Source of the DNA: Streptomyces sp. TBY4
GTDB lineage: Bacteria; Actinomycetota; Actinomycetes; Streptomycetales; Streptomycetaceae
Length of the DNA stretch: 64,000 bases
Assembly: GCF_024213195.1 (NCBI RefSeq)
Contig: NZ_JANAVF010000016.1
Coordinates: 117,759 to 181,758 of the forward strand
Direction: 5' to 3'
Shown here: one piece after another, positions 62,538-64,000 of the stretch
How the letters are laid out: each line of letters starts with the position of its first letter
How positions within the stretch are numbered: position 1 is the first letter of the stretch
Notes under the pieces: model-generated
Database searches by the model: none
The model's input: the letters and a program-made list of their open reading frames with translations, nothing else
Told to the model about the DNA's origin: nothing
Program-made: the position numbers and the translations under genes

Positions 62538-63844
62538 TTCTTGACTGCGCCTTCGGACACTCGGGGTTGGCTGCGCGCTTCGGCGACGGCCGCGGCAAGT
62601 TCGTTGCGGGGCACCGGGCGTCCGTCGAGCCGGTATCCCTCGGGGGTGGCGACGAGGTCGACCCACGCGGTGCCGCGCGGATGCCCGCACCGCCGCTCGC
62701 AGCCGGACCAGTGCACGGGCCGTTCCCCGCGCGCCTCGTCCACCACCGCCCGCGCATCGGCGCGTACGTCGGCGAGGGACTTGGCGCAGCCGGGTCGCCC
62801 GGTGCACGCGGTGACCGACTCCCAGGGGCCGTCGGGCGTGACCACCAGCCCGGCGCCCGCCAGTTGGGCGTAGCCGTTGACCGGTCGCCGGGTGCTCGCC
62901 GAGGTCAGGACGATGCTGCGCCACGGGGTGATCCGCAGCGTGCCGCCGCCCCGGTCGGCGATCCGGACGAGCAGCCGCCACTGCTCGGAGGTGAGCCGGC
63001 CGAGCGGGGGCAGGACGCACATGGGCGCCGTATTGCCCACGCTCTGCCCCCATGGCTGGGGCGGCGGCGCGTACGGCCACTCCACCTCGGGCACGTGGGT
63101 CGCCTCCACCCCCGCGGCAGCCAGCCGTACGATGAACTCCGCTGATTCCAGGGCGTGTTCGGCGGGCAGCTCGGACACCCGCCAGGCACGGGTGCCCGCC
63201 GCGTCGGCGGCGTCGAGGAAGTACTCGGCGGCCAGCAGCGCCGCCCGGGGCACGTCCGGTCCGGCCACCTCCACGGCGTCGGCGGCCGCGCCGAGGCGGA
63301 GCAGCGCCCGGTCTGCGGGCCGGCCGAGGGCGGTCACGTCGGGGCCCAGGGAGGCGACGTCCCCGCGGCCGTCGTCGAGGGCGAAGAGGAAGCGCCCGGA
63401 CAGCGCCGCGGCCCGCGGGCTCGCGCAGAGCAGCCGGTCCAGTTCGAGGACCCAGGGCACGACGTACGGCCGCCCCGCGCTCAGGATTCCGGACATCGGG
63501 GTGGCCACGATGTTGCGCACGCGTTCGTGGCTCGGTGCGGGCAGCAGTCCTGCGACGTCCAGGAGTCCCGCCAGTGCGGCGTCGCACCCGTCCGCGAGCC
63601 CGCGCAGCTGGACGTTGCCGCGCGAGGTGAGTTCCAGGTTCCCGTCCCCGAACCGGTCCGCGGCGAGGGCGAGCACGGAGGCCTGCTGGATGGTGAGCAG
63701 TCCGCCCGGTATCCGGATCCGCGCCAGGTACCCGTCGTCGGCGGCATGCAGGCGCAGCGCGCCTGGGCAGGCGTCGCCGCGATCCCGTATGACGGGTTCG
63801 TCCCGCGCGGTGGCGGAGGGGGGCGTGGGCATGGCGGCGAGCAT
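62534..63844 (-). CDS. cobG: Precorrin-3B synthase
   Basis: 436 aa from ATG 63844 (or 63832). It has the nitrite/sulfite reductase ferredoxin-like half repeats (GGLLTIQQASVLALAADRF, LELTSRGNVQLRGL) and the 4Fe-4S/sirohaem Cys set in CTGRPGCAKS and WSGCERRCGHPRG. CobG is the oxygen-dependent mono-oxygenase that starts the aerobic route, so this organism makes B12 aerobically. First gene of the cobG-cobH-cobIJ operon. Confidence 0.9.
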   Translation of the reverse strand: MLAAMPTPPSATARDEPVIRDRGDACPGALRLHAADDGYLARIRIPGGLLTIQQASVLALAADRFGDGNLELTSRGNVQLRGLADGCDAALAGLLDVAGLLPAPSHERVRNIVATPMSGILSAGRPYVVPWVLELDRLLCASPRAAALSGRFLFALDDGRGDVASLGPDVTALGRPADRALLRLGAAADAVEVAGPDVPRAALLAAEYFLDAADAAGTRAWRVSELPAEHALESAEFIVRLAAAGVEATHVPEVEWPYAPPPQPWGQSVGNTAPMCVLPPLGRLTSEQWRLLVRIADRGGGTLRITPWRSIVLTSASTRRPVNGYAQLAGAGLVVTPDGPWESVTACTGRPGCAKSLADVRADARAVVDEARGERPVHWSGCERRCGHPRGTAWVDLVATPEGYRLDGRPVPRNELAAAVAEARSQPRVSEGAVKK

Positions 63845-63895
63845 ACCCACGATTCTGCGCCCACCCCCTGTGGCCCACACCACCCCGTTCCAGCC

Positions 63896-63980
63896 TGAAC
63901 CCAGCCCCTCCGGCGTTTCAAACCCAGCCCCTCCGGCGTTTGAGGAGCGGGGGTCCGGGGGCAGCGCCCCCGGCAACGGC
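63896..63980. repeat. Two tandem copies of the dispersed repeat at the window end
   Basis: CCCAGCCCCTCCGGCGTTT occurs twice in a row (63900 and 63924), followed by GAGGAGCGGGGGTCCGGGGG and CAGCGCCCCCGG. Same family as at 53330-53730, here upstream of cobG. Confidence 0.75.
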
Positions 63981-64000
63981 GCCGCACCCGGCAACGGGTC

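Overview
The window is high-GC actinobacterial DNA, most probably from a Streptomyces chromosome. The evidence is frequent GTG/TTG starts, dense overlapping genes, a conservon (cvn) operon ending in a P450, a fused cobI-cobJ gene, SAV_2336-type proteins and the dispersed 'AAACGCCGG' repeats common in that genus. All assignments come from reading the sequence; no database search was run.

Layout. 1-1.9 kb: end of a ketosynthase gene, then a TesB-like thioesterase and a luciferase-like oxidoreductase, all coupled (edge of a biosynthetic cluster). 1.9-5.4 kb: a scar-like accessory stretch with a decayed MerR gene and its intact operator, an unrecognised 433-aa protein, a block of palindromes and direct repeats, a flavoprotein gene, a G-run repeat and the last 64 codons of a corA. 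5.7-7.8 kb: P450 and crotonase genes. 8.0-9.8 kb: a three-gene operon (DUF6000, HEAT-like, CPCC). 10.1-10.5 kb: a broken lipase gene. 11.1-15.6 kb: conservon with short CvnA, doubled CvnB, CvnC, CvnD and a P450 lacking the ExxR motif. 15.6-17.2 kb: DUF2182-DUF1326 pair. 17.4-21 kb: two small His/Cys-containing membrane-anchored proteins, a cysteine-synthase homologue and an MFS exporter. 21.1-22.4 kb: FAD oxidoreductase. 22.4-28.2 kb: two-component system with a repeat-bearing kinase, divergent from a lipoprotein/MacAB-like operon. 28.3-31.3 kb: Ser/Thr kinase with a long repetitive linker. 31.5-36.9 kb: DsbB plus a 52-aa membrane protein, a LysR regulator, a TDT transporter and cydAB. 37-39 kb: secreted VWA protein and its partner. 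39.1-47.3 kb: a four-gene operon encoding an alpha/beta hydrolase, a caspase-like/VMAP-like protein, a MoxR-type AAA+ ATPase and a 1,235-aa VWA-like/trypsin-like/cyclase-like/pentapeptide-repeat protein. 47.5-53.1 kb: secreted M6 protease, FAD monooxygenase, secreted lipase. 53.8-64 kb: cobalamin genes in two convergent operons (cobL-cobM-cobK; cobG-cobH-cobIJ), with a NACHT ATPase, HEAT-like segment and small partner lodged between them.

How the genes work together. The best candidate for a little-described system is the 39.1-47.3 kb operon. Each downstream gene begins inside or close to the previous one, and the domain set matches the vWA-MoxR-VMAP type of NTP-dependent conflict system, with several possible effectors. 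The NACHT locus inside the cob region is a second candidate defence or regulated-death island. A third notable point is a 45-bp sequence present in two near-identical copies on either side of the LysR gene, each containing ATAG-N7-CTAT; it links DsbB and its small partner with the TDT transporter and cytochrome bd genes into one predicted regulon.
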